Below, in pieces: positions 7,152-16,400 of a stretch of 64,000 nt of DNA. Both the position numbers and the translations under genes were made by a program. This stretch comes from Caulobacter sp. NIBR2454 (GTDB taxonomy: Bacteria > Pseudomonadota > Alphaproteobacteria > Caulobacterales > Caulobacteraceae). The notes beneath the pieces were generated by a model. It saw only the letters and a program-made list of their open reading frames with translations. It was not told the DNA's origin and did not search any database. How positions within the stretch are numbered: the stretch's first letter is position 1; every line of letters starts with the position of its first letter. The DNA lies in NCBI RefSeq assembly GCF_027474405.1, contig NZ_CP114871.1, positions 1,435,001 to 1,499,000 on the forward strand, given 5' to 3'.

Positions 7152-8089
7152 TTCTCGGCTTCCTGGCGGCGCTGGGGGGCTTCGGAACTTCCGCCGCCCA
7201 GGCTCCCCTCGCGCCGGCGTTCCAAGATGAGAGCGCCGTCGTGCAGGAGCTGGAGATCGTGGCGCGCCCACCCGGTCCCGCTTTGTGGCGGGTGCGGCGC
7301 GGGGAATCCGAAGTCGTCATCCTGGGCGGGCTGACGCCCCTTCCGCACAGCCTGCAGTGGTCGTCGCCCCGCCTGGATCGAGCGCTCGCCGGCGCCAAGC
7401 TCGTCCTGCTTCCGCCCAAGGCCAGCGCGTCGCCACTGGAAGGCGCGCGCCTGTTGCTGCGCTATCCCTCGCTGAAGGGAAAAAACCTGCGCGCCGGTCT
7501 GCCGCCCGAGCTGCGGGCGCGGCTGGAGCGCACGGCCGTCTCCATCGGCCGCGATCCGAAGACGTACGACGGCTGGAAGCCAGGCGTGGCCGGCTTCATG
7601 ATGCTGGAGGATTTCCGCGAGCAGGGCGGGCTGTCGTCCGCCAAGCCCGGCAGCACCCTGGCCCGACGCGCCAAAGCGGCCCGTGTGACCGCCAAGCCGA
7701 TCGAGGACTTCAAGGCCTCCTCGCTGCTCAAGGCGGCGGCCAACCTGCCGCCCAAGACCCACATCGCCTGCCTGACCGCCGCCCTGGACGAGATCGACCA
7801 CGAGGCTGCCAACGCACCCGCCGCGGCGCGGGCATGGGCGAATGGCGACTTGGCGACGGTCCGGTCTCGCGCTGCTCCAGCCCTGCTGGACGCCTGTCTG
7901 CAGCAAGTCCCGACCTACGGCGCGCTTTTGGAGCGCGGCACGGCCGAAGCGGTGTCGGATATCGAAAAGGCGCTGACCAAGCCCGGTCGCACCATCGCGG
8001 TGATCGACCTGCAGTATCTGCTGCGCCGCGACGGGGTGCTGGATCGCCTGAAGGCGCGCGGCGCGGTCATCGACCTGCCGCCGGAATAG
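7148..8089 (+). CDS. TraB/GumN family exported protein with an unusual start
   Basis: The mature part fits TraB/GumN (ALWRVRRGESEVVILGG, then LDRALAGAKLVLLPP, and later GRTIAVIDLQYLLRRDGVLDRLKARG). The invariant His of the usual G[TS]xH motif is missing here (LGGLTPLP), which argues against a metal-dependent activity. A signal-peptide-like stretch (ILGFLAALGGFGTSAAQA) begins right at the end of the GIY-YIG-like gene, but no ATG, GTG or TTG lies in frame there. The best choices are CTG at 7148, overlapping the upstream TGA, or ATT at 7151. The far upstream ATG at 7019 would bury the signal peptide behind 43 Arg-rich residues. I give 7148 with low certainty for the start. Confidence 0.65.
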   Translation: MILGFLAALGGFGTSAAQAPLAPAFQDESAVVQELEIVARPPGPALWRVRRGESEVVILGGLTPLPHSLQWSSPRLDRALAGAKLVLLPPKASASPLEGARLLLRYPSLKGKNLRAGLPPELRARLERTAVSIGRDPKTYDGWKPGVAGFMMLEDFREQGGLSSAKPGSTLARRAKAARVTAKPIEDFKASSLLKAAANLPPKTHIACLTAALDEIDHEAANAPAAARAWANGDLATVRSRAAPALLDACLQQVPTYGALLERGTAEAVSDIEKALTKPGRTIAVIDLQYLLRRDGVLDRLKARGAVIDLPPE

Positions 8090-8092
8090 GGC

Positions 8093-8659
8093 TCAGATCT
8101 TTTCGGCGACCTTGATGGCCGCCTTGCAGCCCGCCTTGATCACCGCTGACAGTAGGGGATAGCCCGGCGCTTCGTGGGCGCCTTCCCCGATGGCGTGGTC
8201 CCGGTGGGCCAGTTCGTCGTCGCGAAACTCGGTCAGTTCGGCGGCCAGTTCCGGGTCGCGATCCTTCAACTCGGCGATCTGAGCGGCGTAGTGACCCTCG
8301 ATCACCGTCTCCACCGCCTCGGTGCAGGCATGGGCCGCCTTGTCCCCCATCAGCGCTGTGCCCGCGCCCAGGGCGAAGGCCGCCGCCCGCCAGAACGGCG
8401 TCAAAAGGGTAGGCCGGACCTGATGCTGGGTCAGAAGCTCGTCGAAGCGGGCCAGATGCTCGGCTTCGTGCTGCTCCATTTCCGAAAGCTGGCCGGCGAT
8501 GCGGCCGCGCCCCTTGGCGCCCTTCAGCACGGCCTGCTGGCCGCGATAGATCTGTACCGCCGCCAGTTCGCCCGCGTGATCGACGCGCAGGATTTCCGCC
8601 AGCCGCGTACGCGTGGCGCCCATGCCGGGGCGGGGAGGGACAGGGCGCTCGATACTCAT
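8093..8659 (-). CDS. coq7: Demethoxyubiquinone hydroxylase
   Basis: 188 residues, a di-iron carboxylate enzyme hydroxylating demethoxyubiquinone in the penultimate step of ubiquinone synthesis. The ferritin-like ligands are visible: RVDHAGE in the first helix, EQHEAEH (ExxH), EAVETVIEGHY and EFRDDELAHRDHA (ExxH). The length matches the short bacterial Coq7/UbiF-replacement class. The start overlaps the stop of dsbB by four bases, and the two follow yqaA in one transcript. It probably associates with the inner membrane as in other Coq7 proteins. Confidence 0.92.
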   Translation of the reverse strand: MSIERPVPPRPGMGATRTRLAEILRVDHAGELAAVQIYRGQQAVLKGAKGRGRIAGQLSEMEQHEAEHLARFDELLTQHQVRPTLLTPFWRAAAFALGAGTALMGDKAAHACTEAVETVIEGHYAAQIAELKDRDPELAAELTEFRDDELAHRDHAIGEGAHEAPGYPLLSAVIKAGCKAAIKVAEKI

Positions 8660-9171
8660 TTACGGCCCTTCAGCGCGGCGACCAGCGACCAGCCGGCCAG
8701 TTTCAGCGAAATGAGCACATTCCACCCCGCCATGGACAGACCCAGGAACACCCACGCGGCGGTGTCGCATGCCGGCGGCCTGATCTTGGCCGTGCCATCC
8801 ATCAACGCTGTCAGATCGCTAGCCTGGAGCGAGCCGGTTCCGCCGCCACAGACGTTGGGGCCGGGCCACCACTTCCACTCCGCCCCGGCGTGGTACGCAG
8901 CCAGACCGGCGCCGAACAGGAAGATGGCGGCGAGCAGAAGATTGAACGCGGCGCCGATGCGCGGTCCGGACCGCACACGGACCAAAATCATCGCCGCGAG
9001 CGATACGGCCATCGCCACCCAGAAGACCTCGCGCTGTTTGAGGCACAGGTAGCAGGGCGCGTAGCCGCCGAACCGCTCGAACGCGTGCGCCGTGGCCAGC
9101 ATCGCCGCCGACGCCAGGAAGGCGACCAGAGGCCAGTTGCCGAGGCAGGACCTGATCATACGCTTCAGCAT
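8656..9171 (-). CDS. dsbB: Disulfide bond formation protein B
   Basis: 171 residues with four membrane segments. The quinone-linked CxxC pair is CYLC (residues 40-43) and the second periplasmic pair is Cys108 (NVCGGG) and Cys135 (PPACD), the canonical DsbB layout. It reoxidises DsbA and passes electrons to ubiquinone, which makes its overlap with coq7 functionally sensible. The ATG at 9171 overlaps the last codons of yqaA (ATGCTGA). The longer upstream frame is the out-of-frame shadow of yqaA. No dsbA is in the window. Confidence 0.88.
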   Translation of the reverse strand: MLKRMIRSCLGNWPLVAFLASAAMLATAHAFERFGGYAPCYLCLKQREVFWVAMAVSLAAMILVRVRSGPRIGAAFNLLLAAIFLFGAGLAAYHAGAEWKWWPGPNVCGGGTGSLQASDLTALMDGTAKIRPPACDTAAWVFLGLSMAGWNVLISLKLAGWSLVAALKGRK

Positions 9172-9764
9172 GCGGCGGGCGCTCCACCGCCCACGAAGTG
9201 GCTGATCACCAGACCCAGCACCAGCAGACCGATCAGCAGCACGGCGAACAGGCCTAGGCGTTTCTCGATGATCGGCAGCATGGTGGGGCCAAATCTCTTG
9301 ACCACGGCGGCTACCATGAAGAACCGCGCGCCGCGCGTGACGACCGAGGCGGCGATAAAGATCGGCAGGCTGAACGCCGCCAGGCCGGAAGCGATGGTCA
9401 CGAGCTTGTAGGGCACCGGCGTCAGACCCTTGATCAGGATCATCCACACGCCCCATTCGGCGTACCAGCACTGAAACTCACCCAGCCCAGAGGCGTGGCC
9501 CGTCATGGCCAGCATCCACATGGCCAGGTCCTGGGCCAGCAGGCCGATCATGTAGCCTGCCAGGCCGCCCAGCACCGAAGCGGCGGTGCAGATGCCGGCG
9601 TAGAGCCAGGCCCGCTCCGGCCTGGCCAGCACCATGGGCGCCAGCATCACATCCGGCGGGATCGGGAAGAACGAGCTTTCGGCGAAGGAGACGGCGAACA
9701 GGCTGGCGGGCGCGCGGCGGGACGCCGCCAGACCCATGACCCAGTCGTAGAGGCGGCGAAGCAT
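9165..9764 (-). CDS. YqaA/DedA-like (VTT domain) inner-membrane protein
   Basis: 199 residues from the ATG at 9764. The SNARE-associated/VTT core is clear: FAESSFFPIPPDVMLAPMVL, a glycine-rich segment (GGLAGYMIG) and KGLTPVPYKLVTIASGLA, the re-entrant loop containing the conserved Pro pair. DedA relatives are implicated in undecaprenyl-phosphate or phospholipid flipping and in proton-motive homeostasis; the YqaA branch is less studied. First gene of the operon with dsbB and coq7. Confidence 0.85.
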   Translation of the reverse strand: MLRRLYDWVMGLAASRRAPASLFAVSFAESSFFPIPPDVMLAPMVLARPERAWLYAGICTAASVLGGLAGYMIGLLAQDLAMWMLAMTGHASGLGEFQCWYAEWGVWMILIKGLTPVPYKLVTIASGLAAFSLPIFIAASVVTRGARFFMVAAVVKRFGPTMLPIIEKRLGLFAVLLIGLLVLGLVISHFVGGGAPAAC

Positions 9765-9856
9765 CAAGGTTCCGTCGGAAAAGGGATGAGCGACCCCCTT
9801 GCTAGCAGGGCGCCCGGCGCTTGTCTCCCCGCGTCGGACGGGCTCTAGATGCCGCC

Positions 9857-10903
9857 ATGAAAAGACTCAGCTTTCTGCTCGGCGCCGCAGCCGCCATCGC
9901 CCTCTCCACAGCAGCCAACGCCGCCGAAAAGCCCCGCTGGGCCCTGGTCATCCATGGCGGCGCCGGGATCATCGAGCGCAAGGACATGGACGCCGCCACC
10001 GAGGCCGCCTACCGCAAGGCGATGGACGCCGCCGTCGCCCGAGGGTCCGCCGTGTTGGCCAAGGGCGGCACGTCGCTGGACGCCATCGAGGCGGTGATCA
10101 CCGGGATGGAGGACGATCCGCTGTTCAATGCGGGCCGGGGCGCGGTCTTCACCGCCGACGGCCGCAACGAGTTGGACGCCGCGATCATGGATGGCTCCAA
10201 CCTCAAGGCGGGCGCCGTCGCGGGCGTCACCCGCACCCGCCATCCGATCCTGCTGGCTCGGGCGGTGATGGATAAGTCGCCGCACGTGATGATGATCGGG
10301 CAGGGCGCCGAGACCTTCGGCCAGACCCAGGGCCTGGAGCAGGTCCCGCCGTCCTTCTTCTTCACGCAGCGTCGTTGGGACCAGCTTGAGAAGGAACTGA
10401 CCAAGCGCGGCGATCCCATTCCGGCCAAGCCGGCCGGCGCGGTGGCGGAGGCCGCTGACGCGCCAAAGCCGGACGACCATCGTTTTGGCACTGTCGGTGT
10501 GGTCGCCCTGGACGCCAAGGGGAACATCGCGGCCGGTACTTCCACGGGCGGCACGACCGGCAAGCGCTGGAACCGGGTCGGCGACAGCCCGATCATCGGC
10601 GCCGGCAACTATGCGGCCAACGACTCCTGCGCGGTGTCGGGCACCGGCACAGGCGAGTACTTCATCCGCCTGACCGTCGCCCGCGAGATCTGCGCCCTGG
10701 TCCAGTACAAGGGGATGAAGCTGCAGGCCGCCGCTGACGAGGTGATTCAAAAGCGCCTGACCGCCCTGGGCGGCGATGGCGGGATCATCGCAATCGCTCC
10801 CGACGGCCAGATGGCCTGGAGCTTCAATACGTCCGGCATGTACCGCGCCATGGCGGCGGACGGCGTCGCGCCCGTGATCTCGATCTTCAAGGACGAGCGC
10901 TGA
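9857..10903 (+). CDS. Periplasmic isoaspartyl peptidase/L-asparaginase (Ntn hydrolase)
   Basis: 348 residues from the ATG at 9857, with a clear signal peptide (KRLSFLLGAAAAIALSTAANA). The family start is WALVIHGGAG and the autocleavage site is FG-TVGVVA, making Thr212 the new N-terminal nucleophile after processing; AAGTSTGGTTGKRWNRVGDSPIIGAG follows as expected. Homologues hydrolyse beta-aspartyl dipeptides and asparagine. Export to the periplasm suggests scavenging of isoaspartyl peptides released from damaged protein or growth on asparagine. The downstream GTG gene begins 6 bases after its stop, so cotranscription is likely. Confidence 0.88.
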   Translation: MKRLSFLLGAAAAIALSTAANAAEKPRWALVIHGGAGIIERKDMDAATEAAYRKAMDAAVARGSAVLAKGGTSLDAIEAVITGMEDDPLFNAGRGAVFTADGRNELDAAIMDGSNLKAGAVAGVTRTRHPILLARAVMDKSPHVMMIGQGAETFGQTQGLEQVPPSFFFTQRRWDQLEKELTKRGDPIPAKPAGAVAEAADAPKPDDHRFGTVGVVALDAKGNIAAGTSTGGTTGKRWNRVGDSPIIGAGNYAANDSCAVSGTGTGEYFIRLTVAREICALVQYKGMKLQAAADEVIQKRLTALGGDGGIIAIAPDGQMAWSFNTSGMYRAMAADGVAPVISIFKDER

Positions 10904-10908
10904 TCGCT

Positions 10909-11190
10909 GTGACCACGACCCCGCAAGATCCCGACCTTCTGGCGATGGCGGAAGACGAATTGAGTCGCGCCTGCTCCATCTCCTGGCGTGAGCTGTCCAA
11001 GGTCACGCCCTGGGGCGATGTCTTCGAGGGCGTCGCCCCGGGCGGCCGCTACGTCGACGTGGAGCGCAATTACCTCTGGGCTGAGCAGCCGGGCGGCGAC
11101 ATCCTCGTGGAAGTCGTGGTTTCTGGCGGGACTTCCCGTTATGAGCACGGCGCCAGGGCCAGCAGAATAATCAAGAAGGGAACCGCCTGA
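10909..11190 (+). CDS. Conserved hypothetical protein
   Basis: 93 residues, GTG start. No motif or membrane segment recognised; it is an acidic N-terminal helix region (LLAMAEDELSRACSISWRELSKV) followed by beta-rich sequence (GRYVDVERNYLWAEQPGGDILVEVVV). It is tightly packed between the isoaspartyl peptidase (6-base gap) and the FAH hydrolase (1-base gap), so it is translated as part of that operon. Its tight packing, with short gaps and a GTG start, supports a real gene. Function unknown. Confidence 0.7.
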   Translation: MTTTPQDPDLLAMAEDELSRACSISWRELSKVTPWGDVFEGVAPGGRYVDVERNYLWAEQPGGDILVEVVVSGGTSRYEHGARASRIIKKGTA

Positions 11191-11191
11191 C

Positions 11192-12199
11192 GTGAAGCTA
11201 GCATCCTTGAAATCCGGCCGTGACGGCCGGCTGGTCGTGGTGTCGCGCGACATCGCCTGGTGTACGACGGCGGCCGCCTATGCGCCCACGCTTCAGGCGG
11301 CGCTCGACGATTGGGATCGCGTAGGCCCGCTGCTGGAGGCCCTGTCCGAAAGCCTCGAGCATGGCTCGGTGCCTCGTGAGCGTTTTCACGAGCATGACGC
11401 CGCCTCGCCCCTGCCGCGCGCCTATCAGTGGGCCGACGGCTCGGCCTATGTGAACCACGTCCAGCTGGTCCGTCAGGCTCGCGGCGCGGAGATGCCGGAA
11501 AGCTTCTGGACCGATCCCCTTATGTACCAGGGCGGTTCCGACGGCTTCCTGGGGCCGCGCGACGACATTCCGCTGAAGGACGAGGCCTGGGGCTGCGACC
11601 TAGAAGGGGAGGTGGCGGTGATCACCGGCGACGTGCCCCTGGGCGCGACCCGTGAACAGGCGCTTGCGGCGATCCGTCTGGTCATGCTGGTCAATGACGT
11701 CTCCCTACGCAACCTGATCCCGGATGAGCTGGCCAAGGGCTTTGGCTTCTTCCAGTCCAAACCCGCCAGCGCCTTCTCGCCCGTCGCGGTCACGCCCGAG
11801 ACCCTGGGCGATGCGTGGAAGGACGGCCGTCTGCATGGCAAGCTGGAAGTCGAGCTGAACGGCAAGCCGTTCGGGGAGGCGGACGCCGGCGTCGACATGA
11901 CCTTCGATTTCGGGACCCTCGTGGCGCACGCCGCCAAGACGCGCGCCCTGGCCGCCGGGACCATCATCGGCTCGGGCACGGTCTCTAACCGCGGCGCCGA
12001 CGGCGGCCCGGGCAAGCCGGTCAGCGAAGGCGGCCTCGGCTATTCCTGCATCGCCGAGGTGCGGACCATCGAGACCATCGCCACCGGCAAGGCGACCACC
12101 CCGTTCCTGCGCCATGGCGACACGGTGCGGATCGAGATGCGCGACCAAAAGCGCCACACCATCTTCGGCGCCATCGAACAGCGGGTCGCTCCCGCGTGA
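11192..12199 (+). CDS. Fumarylacetoacetate hydrolase family protein
   Basis: 335 residues, GTG start one base after the preceding stop. An N-terminal FAH-N2-type domain is followed by the FAH catalytic domain with metal ligands in DLEGEVAV and in VNDVSLRNLIP, and the glycine-rich end GTIIGSGTVSNRG. The length and order fit bacterial fumarylacetoacetase-like enzymes of tyrosine/homogentisate breakdown, but no hmgA or maiA is adjacent, so another acylpyruvase substrate is possible. The stop overlaps the MarR start (GTGA). Confidence 0.85.
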   Translation: MKLASLKSGRDGRLVVVSRDIAWCTTAAAYAPTLQAALDDWDRVGPLLEALSESLEHGSVPRERFHEHDAASPLPRAYQWADGSAYVNHVQLVRQARGAEMPESFWTDPLMYQGGSDGFLGPRDDIPLKDEAWGCDLEGEVAVITGDVPLGATREQALAAIRLVMLVNDVSLRNLIPDELAKGFGFFQSKPASAFSPVAVTPETLGDAWKDGRLHGKLEVELNGKPFGEADAGVDMTFDFGTLVAHAAKTRALAAGTIIGSGTVSNRGADGGPGKPVSEGGLGYSCIAEVRTIETIATGKATTPFLRHGDTVRIEMRDQKRHTIFGAIEQRVAPA

Positions 12200-12684
12200 G
12201 CAAGGCGACAGCCGGCGACGATGAGGGCGTGGGGCTGAAGCTCGACGGCTATCTGCCGTTCCGGCTGTCGATCGCCTCCAACGCCGTCAGCCGCCTGATC
12301 GCCCGCGCCTATGAGGACCGTTTCGGCCTCACGGTCCCGCAGTGGCGGCTGATCGCCGTCCTGGCCGAACAACCCATGACCCAGCAGGCCATCGTGGTCC
12401 GTACGGTTATGGACAAGGTGATGGTCAGCCGCGCCGCGCACGGCCTGACCACCCGCCGCCTCGTGGAGCGTTCCGCGCACGAGGCCGACGGCCGCTCGCA
12501 CGTCCTAAGCCTCAGCGACGAGGGGCGGCGGCTCTATGCCGAGGTCGCCCCTCTGGCGCAGGCGTATGAGGCGGCCTTGCTTACCGGCCTGACGCCCAAG
12601 GAGGTGGCGCAGCTCAAGCGTCTGCTGCTTCGCCTGGAAGCGGCGGCGGCGAAACTGTCCGGAGAGGATCGCGGGGCGCCCTAG
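12196..12684 (+). CDS. MarR family transcriptional regulator
   Basis: 162 residues, GTG start overlapping the FAH stop codon. The winged helix is visible: LTVPQWRLIAVLAEQPMTQQAIV, then MDKVMVSRAAHGLTTRRLVERSAHEADGRSHVLSLSDEGRRLY, where the wing and the conserved DxR lie. It probably controls the FAH operon in response to an aromatic catabolite. Its 3' end overlaps the convergent 2Fe-2S gene by about 70 bases, an unusually long antisense overlap. Confidence 0.88.
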   Translation: MSKATAGDDEGVGLKLDGYLPFRLSIASNAVSRLIARAYEDRFGLTVPQWRLIAVLAEQPMTQQAIVVRTVMDKVMVSRAAHGLTTRRLVERSAHEADGRSHVLSLSDEGRRLYAEVAPLAQAYEAALLTGLTPKEVAQLKRLLLRLEAAAAKLSGEDRGAP

Positions 12685-13009
12685 CGGCGGATGCGCGCTT
12701 CAGGCCCAGGCTCTCGACCACCTCGGCCATGGCCGCGCCCCGCGGGATCACTCGCCATGCGCCTGGACTGGCCGCATTGACCGTCACGACCGCGCCCTTG
12801 GGGCAGATGTCGAAGCAGTCGACCTCGATGACCGCCGCGGCGGCCTTGCGATCGTCGCCCTTGCCCGCGCCGAGTTCGCGTCGAAGCGCCTTGGCCAGCC
12901 TCTGGTCGCCCTTTTGACCAAACCCGCCGTCCAGCTTCTTGGAGCACTTGCGGCAGACCAGGACCACGTCGGTCCAATCGGCGCGAACCTGTTTGATCCT
13001 GGGCTTCAT
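12614..13009 (-). CDS. 2Fe-2S thioredoxin-like ferredoxin-type protein
   Basis: 131 residues from the ATG at 13009. Cysteines fall as VCRKC near residue 20 and DCFDIC about 55 residues later (CxxC ... CxxxC), followed by PKGAVVTV; this is the thioredoxin-like [2Fe-2S] ferredoxin arrangement. Likely a small cytoplasmic electron carrier or cluster sensor. The long open frame further upstream runs through the tRNA-Leu gene and is not coding. The last 28 residues (Pro/Ala rich) are antisense to the end of the MarR gene. Confidence 0.75.
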   Translation of the reverse strand: MKPRIKQVRADWTDVVLVCRKCSKKLDGGFGQKGDQRLAKALRRELGAGKGDDRKAAAAVIEVDCFDICPKGAVVTVNAASPGAWRVIPRGAAMAEVVESLGLKRASAARAPRDPLRTVSPPPLPGEAADA

Positions 13010-13056
13010 GCCGCTGAGATTGTGGTGGTGGAGGCTTCCGGCAAGAGGCGGAGCCT

Positions 13057-13141
13057 TGGTGCGGGCGGTCGGGGTCGAACCGACACTCCTTTCGGAACCG
13101 GATTTTGAGTCCGGCGCGTCTACCAGTTTCACCACGCCCGC
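13057..13141 (-). tRNA. tRNA-Leu (anticodon CAA)
   Basis: Read on the minus strand, a 7-bp acceptor stem GCGGGCG/CGCCCGC closes a cloverleaf with a D arm (GGTAGACGC), an anticodon stem CCGGA/TCCGG around the loop CTCAAAA (anticodon CAA, reads UUG), a long variable arm typical of Leu tRNA, and the T arm GTCGGTTCGACCCCGAC. Discriminator A at 13060 and an encoded CCA (13059-13057). Confidence 0.95.
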
Positions 13142-13457
13142 AAGGCCGCTGGTGGCGGAGCGGGGTGAATAACAGGCGGTCGCCGCAATTTCCAGTCGCC
13201 TGCCCACCTTCTAAGGGGAAGGCTGGCGATTCAATTTCAGGTTGTTGAGCGCAAAGCGTTTCTTGCTGCGGGCGCAAGAATAGTGACACAAAAGCCGCAG
13301 TGAGAAACGACCGGTGTTCGACTTGGGGGAATGTTCACCACGCACCCTGAGGCATGGCCCGAGTCCTGCGTCCCTATTGATGACGTGGTGATGACCGGTT
13401 TCGTCGAAAGGCGAGGCTGGTGGCTCAAAGCGTAAAAAAACAAGTCGAGGGGATATT
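13142..13457. other. Leader/promoter region of the TonB receptor gene
   Basis: No coding frame is supported. The region separates the tRNA promoter (minus strand) from the receptor gene. It contains a 7-bp inverted repeat TTCTTGC (13260-13266) / GCAAGAA (13274-13280), which could be an operator or an RNA hairpin. A purine-rich Shine-Dalgarno GAGGGG lies just before the ATG at 13458. Confidence 0.45.
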
Positions 13458-16400
13458 ATGAACATCAACCGTAAAGGGCGCTCGCTCCTGCTCATGAGCA
13501 CGGCGCTCAGCGTCGCCGTCCTGGCCGGTCAGGCCTGGGCTCAGGACGCCAGCGAAGACGCCGCCGTCGAAGAGATCATCGTCGTCGGCACCCGCATCGA
13601 AGGTTCCAAGGTCACGGCCGCACTGCCGGTCACCGTGGTCGGCCAGCAGGAACTGGACGCCATCAGCGCCTCGTCGGGCGATGAACTATTCCGCGCCATC
13701 CCGCAGATGGGCGACGTGAACTACAACTCGTCCTACCTGCCCAACTCGTCCAACTCGGCGCGCGGCGACATCGGTTCGGTGAACCTGCGCAACCTGGGCT
13801 CGGGCAACACCCTGGTCCTGCTGAACGGTCGCCGCGTCGTGGCCCACCCCACCAGCCAGGCCGACGGCGCCAGCCTTGTGCCGACCATCACCTACAACAC
13901 CAACGCCATCCCCACTTCGGGCCTCAAGCGCCTGGAAGTGCTGCGTGACGGCGCCGCCGCTCTCTATGGCTCCGACGCCGTGGCCGGCGTGGTCAACACC
14001 GTCCTCCAAGACAATTATGACGGCGCCGAGGTCGAGGCCAGCTACGGCGAGGCCGAAGGCACCAACATGGAGGAGTACAACTTCACCGCCTTGGTCGGTC
14101 ACAACTTCGACCGCGGCAACATCACCACCTTCTTCACCTACGACAAGCGCTCGGAACTCCGCTCGACGGACCAGAGCTTCACCTCGTCGTCGGATCGTCG
14201 TCCGCTGTTCGCCGGCACGCGCTTTGATGGCGCCGCCAGCCTCGACAGCCGCGCCACTCAGACCGCCTGGGGCAACTTCACGGCCCGCTCGGCGGTTCGC
14301 CGCAACGGCGCCCTGCTGACCAGCGCCGCCGGCGCCTTCCACATCCAGCCGACCAACTACGCCGGCTGCCTTGCCAACGTCACCGGCCAGGCCTGCATCG
14401 ACGACGCCGCGTTGGCCACCGCCGGCGCCGAGCGCGACCTGCGCTATGACACGGGCGCCTCCGGCACCTCGGTCATGCCGTCGCTGAAACGGACCAACCT
14501 GTTCGTCACCGGCAATTATGAGCTGACCGAAGGCGTGACCGCTTTCGGTGAACTGGGCCTCTACCGCGCCGACACCGAAGCCTGGCAGAGCCCGATCTAC
14601 ACCACGACCGCCCAGGTCATGACCGCGCCGGGTTCCAACTACTACAACCCGTTTGGCGCCGTCGGCCTGCCGGGCCGCCTGTCGGGCATCGACGCCCCGG
14701 CCGCCGGCGTGGGCGTCACCCTGACGACCTACAACTTCGTGGACGCCGGTCGTTCGCTGGTGGAAGTCGCCAACGCCCAGGACCGCTATCTGGTCGGCCT
14801 GAAGGGCGAGAAGTACGGCTTCAACTGGGAGACGGCGGTTCTCTATTCGGCCGCCAAGGTCGAGGACGTCTCCGACGGCCTCAGCGCCACCCTGGTTCAG
14901 CGTCAGCTGAGCCTTTCGACGCCTGACGCCTACAACCCGTTCAACGGCGCCGACTTTGGAACGCCGAGCGTGGGCGACAGCACGCCGAGCAGCCAAGCCG
15001 CCATCGACGCGATCCGCGTCAAGAGCGAGCGGAACAGCAAGAGCACCCTGGCCCTGTGGGACTTCAAGGTCTCCAAGGCCGACCTGTTCGCCCTGCCGGG
15101 CGGCGACCTCGGCATGGCCGCGGGCGTGGAAGTGCGTCGCGAGACGCAAAAGGACGACCGCGACGCCCGCGTCGACGGCACGACCAAGTTCACCAACCCG
15201 ATCACCAACATCACATATGACAGCGACCTGATCGGCACGTCGCCGTCGCCGGACACCAAGGGTTCGCGCGAAGTGGCGTCGGCCTATCTGGAATTCGCCG
15301 TGCCGGTGATCTCGCCGGAAATGAACATCCCGCTGGTCCGCAGCATCGAGATGCAGCTGGCCGGACGCTACGAACACTTCTCGGACGTGGGCGATGTCGC
15401 CAAGCCGAAGGTGGCCGTGGCCTGGGACGTGTTCGACGGCCTGCGTTTCCGCGGCTCTTGGGCTCAAGGCTTCAAGGCCCCGAACCTGGAGCAGGTGAAC
15501 GCCACACTGGTGACACGCTCCAACTCCCGCACCGACTGGACCCGCTGTGAGGCGGATCTGCGCGTGGGTCGGATCACCAGCTTCGCCAACTGCGCACGTT
15601 CAAGCACCACGGCGGAGCTGCGCTCGGGCAACCAGAACCTGAAGCCGGAAGAGTCCGAGAACACCAGCGTCGGCGTCGTCTTCGAACCGCGCTTCATCCC
15701 CTCGGAACTGGGTCGCTTCACCGTGACCGCCGACTACTGGCGCATCAAGCAAGAAGGCATCGTGGGCCTATTCGGCGGCAACAACGCCCTGGTCCTCGAC
15801 TACCTGCTGCGCACGCAAGGCCAGTCCAACCCGAACGTCCTGCGCGCCGCCCCGACGGCCGATGACGTGGCCGCCTTCGCGGGTTCGGGTCTGGCTCCGG
15901 TCGGTCAGGTTCTGGGCGTTCAGGACCAGTACGTGAACCTGCTGCCGCAGGAAGCCCGCGGCCTCGACATCGGGGTCATGTGGCGCCTGTACGGCACGCA
16001 GTTCGGCGACTTCGACGTCAACTTCAACGCCGCCCATCTGATCAAGTTCTATCAAAGCCCGTCGCCGGACGTGGCGGCCCTGCTGGACGCCCGTGCGGCT
16101 GGCCAGATCAACGCCGGCACCTCCCTGACGGGCGGCGGCGATCTGCTCAGCCGTCGCGGCAAGCCGGAATGGAAACTGTCGGCCTCGGCGACCTGGCGTT
16201 ACAACCAGATCACCGTCGGCGCCTTCACCCAGTACATCGACGACGTCAACGACACCGATCTGCTGGATTCCGCAGGCGCGCCGTGGGTCGTCGACTCGAC
16301 GGTCACCGCCAACCTCTACGCTCAATACGAGTTCGAGGGCGGCTTGGCGGAGAACACCCGCCTGCGCATCGGCGCCCGCAACATTACGGATGAGAAGCCC

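Noticed and set aside
13010..13207. In-frame extension of the 2Fe-2S gene, containing GVVKLVDAPDSKSGSERSVGSTP
   Set aside because: This is the translated reverse of the tRNA-Leu gene (13057-13141), a well-known source of false protein predictions.
13686..15467. 593-codon minus-strand open frame inside the TonB receptor gene
   Set aside because: High GC content produces long antisense frames; the plus-strand product has full receptor motifs, and the minus product has none.
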